37,358 nt of DNA, taken from NCBI GenBank assembly GCA_026394475.1, contig JAPKYD010000014.1, positions 1 to 37,358 of the forward strand, in the 5' to 3' direction. Below the pieces are notes generated by a model. The model did not search any database. It was not told where the DNA came from and worked only from the letters and a program-made list of their open reading frames with translations. The translations under genes were made by a program, and so were the position numbers. Origin of the DNA: Methanothrix sp. (GTDB lineage: Archaea > Halobacteriota > Methanosarcinia > Methanotrichales > Methanotrichaceae). The first letter of the stretch is position 1. Every line of letters starts with the position of its first letter. Shown here piece after piece: positions 35,698 through 37,358 of this stretch.

Positions 35698-36768
35698 ATG
35701 ATCTTGAAGGATTACTCCAAAAACATCATGCCCTTTCTGGCAGACCTGGAGCTGGACGAGGCTGGCCCGGATCTCAAAGAGGTATCTCGCAGATACGAGA
35801 TCCCGCAAGAGATGATCGCAGTCCTCAGCCGCAACGAGAATCCCTACGGCCCCAGCCCCAGGGTATGGAAGGCTCTGAAGGATGTGCCGCTGAACAGGTA
35901 TCCGGACTCTCGGCCTTTTCTAGAAGCTTTGTCAAATTACACTGGATATCCGGAAGAGGACATGGTCACGGGCGCAGGCATGGACGAGATCATAACCACC
36001 ATCGCGCGGCTCTTTCTGGGGCCAGGAGACAAGGCCCTGATTCCCGTGCCCACCTACAACCTCTACGCTCTGGCGGCAAGGCTCTGCGGGGCACTGCCCG
36101 TCTATCGTCCAAGGCTGCCGGGCTTCGAGGTTGACCCGAATGTCCCAGACGAGATCAAGATGATCTTTCTCTGCTCACCCAACAATCCTACCGGCAACTC
36201 GGTCTCTGAAAGAAGCGTGAGGGAGATAGCAGAGAGCACGAACGGCATTGTCTTCCTGGACGAGGCCTATGCCGAGTTTGCCGAAAATGACCTGCTGAGG
36301 CTGGTCAGGGACTACGACAACCTCGTAGTGGGAAGGACGCTCTCCAAGGCCTTTGGCCTGGCTGGAATGCGCCTGGGCTATGCCGTGGCGCCAGAATGGA
36401 TAGCAGAGCAGTACCGGCGCATCGCGCCGCTGTTCAGTATCAGCAGCCTTTCTCTGGCCGCCGGCGTGGCTGCCCTGCATGACCTTGAATACATGAAAGA
36501 GTCGGTCGGCAAGATCGTTAGCGAGCGGGAGCGGATGAGAAGCATGATCGAGGCTTTTCCCACCGAAGGAAACTTTCTGTACTTTCCAACCAGAGAAAGA
36601 TCAAGCCTGGTCGCGGAGCGGCTGCTCGGCCAAGGGATTGTAGTAAGAGACTGCTCCACTTTCCCGGGTGCAGGAGAGCACTGCCTGCGCGTCAGCGTGG
36701 GCACTCCGGAGCAGAACGATCACTTCCTCGATGCCTATGCTTCAAGCTGGCGGGCCCGAAAATTTTAA
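35698..36768 (+). CDS. hisC: Histidinol-phosphate aminotransferase
   Basis: 356 residues. LSRNENPYGPSP near 43-54 is the HisC start motif, followed by GAGMDEII, SPNNPTGN (160-167), FLDEAYAEF (187-195) and PLP lysine K217 in RTLSKAFGLAGMRLGY. It makes histidinol phosphate from imidazole-acetol phosphate in histidine synthesis. No other his gene is in the window. The ATG at 35698 is divergent from mtd, and the last 77 bases are opposite the end of the small phosphomevalonate dehydratase subunit. Confidence 0.93.
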   Translation: MILKDYSKNIMPFLADLELDEAGPDLKEVSRRYEIPQEMIAVLSRNENPYGPSPRVWKALKDVPLNRYPDSRPFLEALSNYTGYPEEDMVTGAGMDEIITTIARLFLGPGDKALIPVPTYNLYALAARLCGALPVYRPRLPGFEVDPNVPDEIKMIFLCSPNNPTGNSVSERSVREIAESTNGIVFLDEAYAEFAENDLLRLVRDYDNLVVGRTLSKAFGLAGMRLGYAVAPEWIAEQYRRIAPLFSISSLSLAAGVAALHDLEYMKESVGKIVSERERMRSMIEAFPTEGNFLYFPTRERSSLVAERLLGQGIVVRDCSTFPGAGEHCLRVSVGTPEQNDHFLDAYASSWRARKF

Positions 36769-37150
36769 CAAGCCCTCGGTCGGCATCGACCTCGACCAAG
36801 ATTCCGCTCTCCAGTTGCAGGATAGTCTCCGGAATTCTATCCACCAGAGGAATGCCGCTGATGATCGCTCCTACCGCCACGATGGGCTCGGAGCAGAGGT
36901 TTATCATGGCCGCCGGGGCCAGGCCCCTCTTCTTGAGCTGATAAATAACATAAGATCCAACGGTGGAGCCCTTGCCCCCCGGAAAGATCAGCACCTTTCC
37001 GCTTAGGCATTGGCCATAGAGCTCGTGGGCGGGATCGACCACCACACCTGTCTTGGGATTGACATTGCCGAGGAATGATATCGGCTCCTTCGTGGCCAGA
37101 GCTGGGCCGGATGCGCAGCCGGATGCGACCTTATGGCACTTGATCTCCAT
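36692..37150 (-). CDS. Phosphomevalonate dehydratase small subunit (aconitase X swivel, DUF126)
   Basis: 152 residues. The swivel-domain text is ISFLGNVNPKTGVVVDPAHEL, KVLIFPGGKGSTVGSYVIYQL and INLCSEPIVAVGAIISGIPLVD, all typical of DUF126. In archaea the two aconitase X subunits dehydrate mevalonate 5-phosphate to trans-anhydromevalonate phosphate in the modified mevalonate pathway. The family normally ends soon after DRGLVKI; here about 22 more residues run antisense into hisC. It begins two bases after the large-subunit stop. Confidence 0.92.
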   Translation of the reverse strand: MEIKCHKVASGCASGPALATKEPISFLGNVNPKTGVVVDPAHELYGQCLSGKVLIFPGGKGSTVGSYVIYQLKKRGLAPAAMINLCSEPIVAVGAIISGIPLVDRIPETILQLESGILVEVDADRGLVKIFGPASLKHRHRGSDRSAPECPR

Positions 37151-37152
37151 CC

Positions 37153-37358
37153 TCAGATCCTTCCTAGCGCCTCATCTATGCACTCTTCCGTGCTCCCAAA
37201 GCCCGCCTCAATGCCGCACAGCCCAGGGATGTAGGCCAGGGCCTTGCCAGAGTCGACCATCATCTTCCTGTAGCGCTCACTGGCCGGGGAGACGACCATG
37301 CAGGTATCGCATAAGACTTTGGCACCGCTCTTCTCAATCCTGGCCACCAGATCGGGAC
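37153..37358 (-). CDS. Phosphomevalonate dehydratase large subunit (aconitase X), C-terminal end only
   Basis: The frame is open through the right edge, so only the last 67 or so residues are present; the GTG at 37347 is internal, not a start. The text DLVARIEKSGAKVLCDTCMVVSP contains cysteines expected to ligate the iron-sulfur cluster or active site of aconitase X, and the end GFGSTEECIDEALGRI is family-like. Pairing with the DUF126 subunit two bases downstream supports the call. Confidence 0.88.
   Translation of the reverse strand, partial: PDLVARIEKSGAKVLCDTCMVVSPASERYRKMMVDSGKALAYIPGLCGIEAGFGSTEECIDEALGRI

Noticed and set aside
35638-35808. N-terminal extension of mtd to 35808
   Set aside because: The added residues are unlike Mtd, cross the promoter and run antisense into hisC; the family starts at the ATG at 35637.

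Overview
The window looks like a piece of a methanogenic archaeon chromosome. It carries the complete mtrEDCBAFGH operon for the sodium-pumping methyl-H4MPT:coenzyme M methyltransferase, two methanogenesis marker proteins (an MCR-type YcaO and marker 12), two coenzyme F420 genes (cofD, cofG), F420-dependent Mtd, and archaeal lipid genes (glycerol-1-phosphate dehydrogenase, CDP-archaeol synthase, HMG-CoA synthase, aconitase-X type phosphomevalonate dehydratase). DNA gyrase, SepF, a HepT/MntA pair and moderately high GC fit the Methanosarcinales/Methanothrix side of the Euryarchaeota. Assignment to a Methanothrix-like genus is my inference and was not tested.

Layout. 1-1550 (minus): partial YcaO marker 1 and a hotdog thioesterase. 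1615-4077 (plus): an unknown protein coupled to an aminotransferase, then aIF5A and a decayed agmatinase. 4119-8470 (minus): a 46-residue membrane protein and an arginine cluster argC-CBS-argJ-argH. 8510-12105: ADP-ribosylglycohydrolase, a methyltransferase, a secreted protein, a half-size MFS protein and a MntA/HepT pair with a shortened HepT. 12195-16489 (minus): gyrB-gyrA. tRNA-Cys and a small Lrp-like RAM-domain protein follow. 17343-20709 (minus): regulator, HMG-CoA synthase, thiolase, DUF35. Then come an intron-containing tRNA-Gly and carS. 21725-26677 (plus): the mtr operon with a strong promoter and a hairpin terminator, then a YkgJ-like cysteine-cluster protein and two tiny membrane proteins with consensus ribosome binding sites. 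28045-31033 (minus): sepF-zpr1-cofD-marker12-small coiled coil. 31085-33802 (minus): egsA-UPF0179-cofG-small membrane protein. 33863 to the end: an orphan ABC ATPase, mtd divergent from hisC, and the two subunits of phosphomevalonate dehydratase, the large one cut by the window end.

How the genes work together. Mtr, Mtd, CofD, CofG, YcaO and marker 12 serve methanogenesis and its cofactors. HMG-CoA synthase, thiolase, DUF35 and phosphomevalonate dehydratase feed isoprenoid chains into ether lipids, which EgsA and CarS help assemble. Gene packing is tight, with many ATGA or TTGA overlaps, and TTG starts are common. Many operon-first genes have a TATA box about 25 bases before the start codon, implying leaderless or nearly leaderless mRNAs.

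I saw no CRISPR array, insertion sequence or recognised defence island beyond the HepT/MntA pair. The least explained items are four very small membrane proteins (46, 58, 36 and 59 residues), the unknown ORF at 1615-2118, and the small Cys/His-tailed coiled coil next to marker 12.
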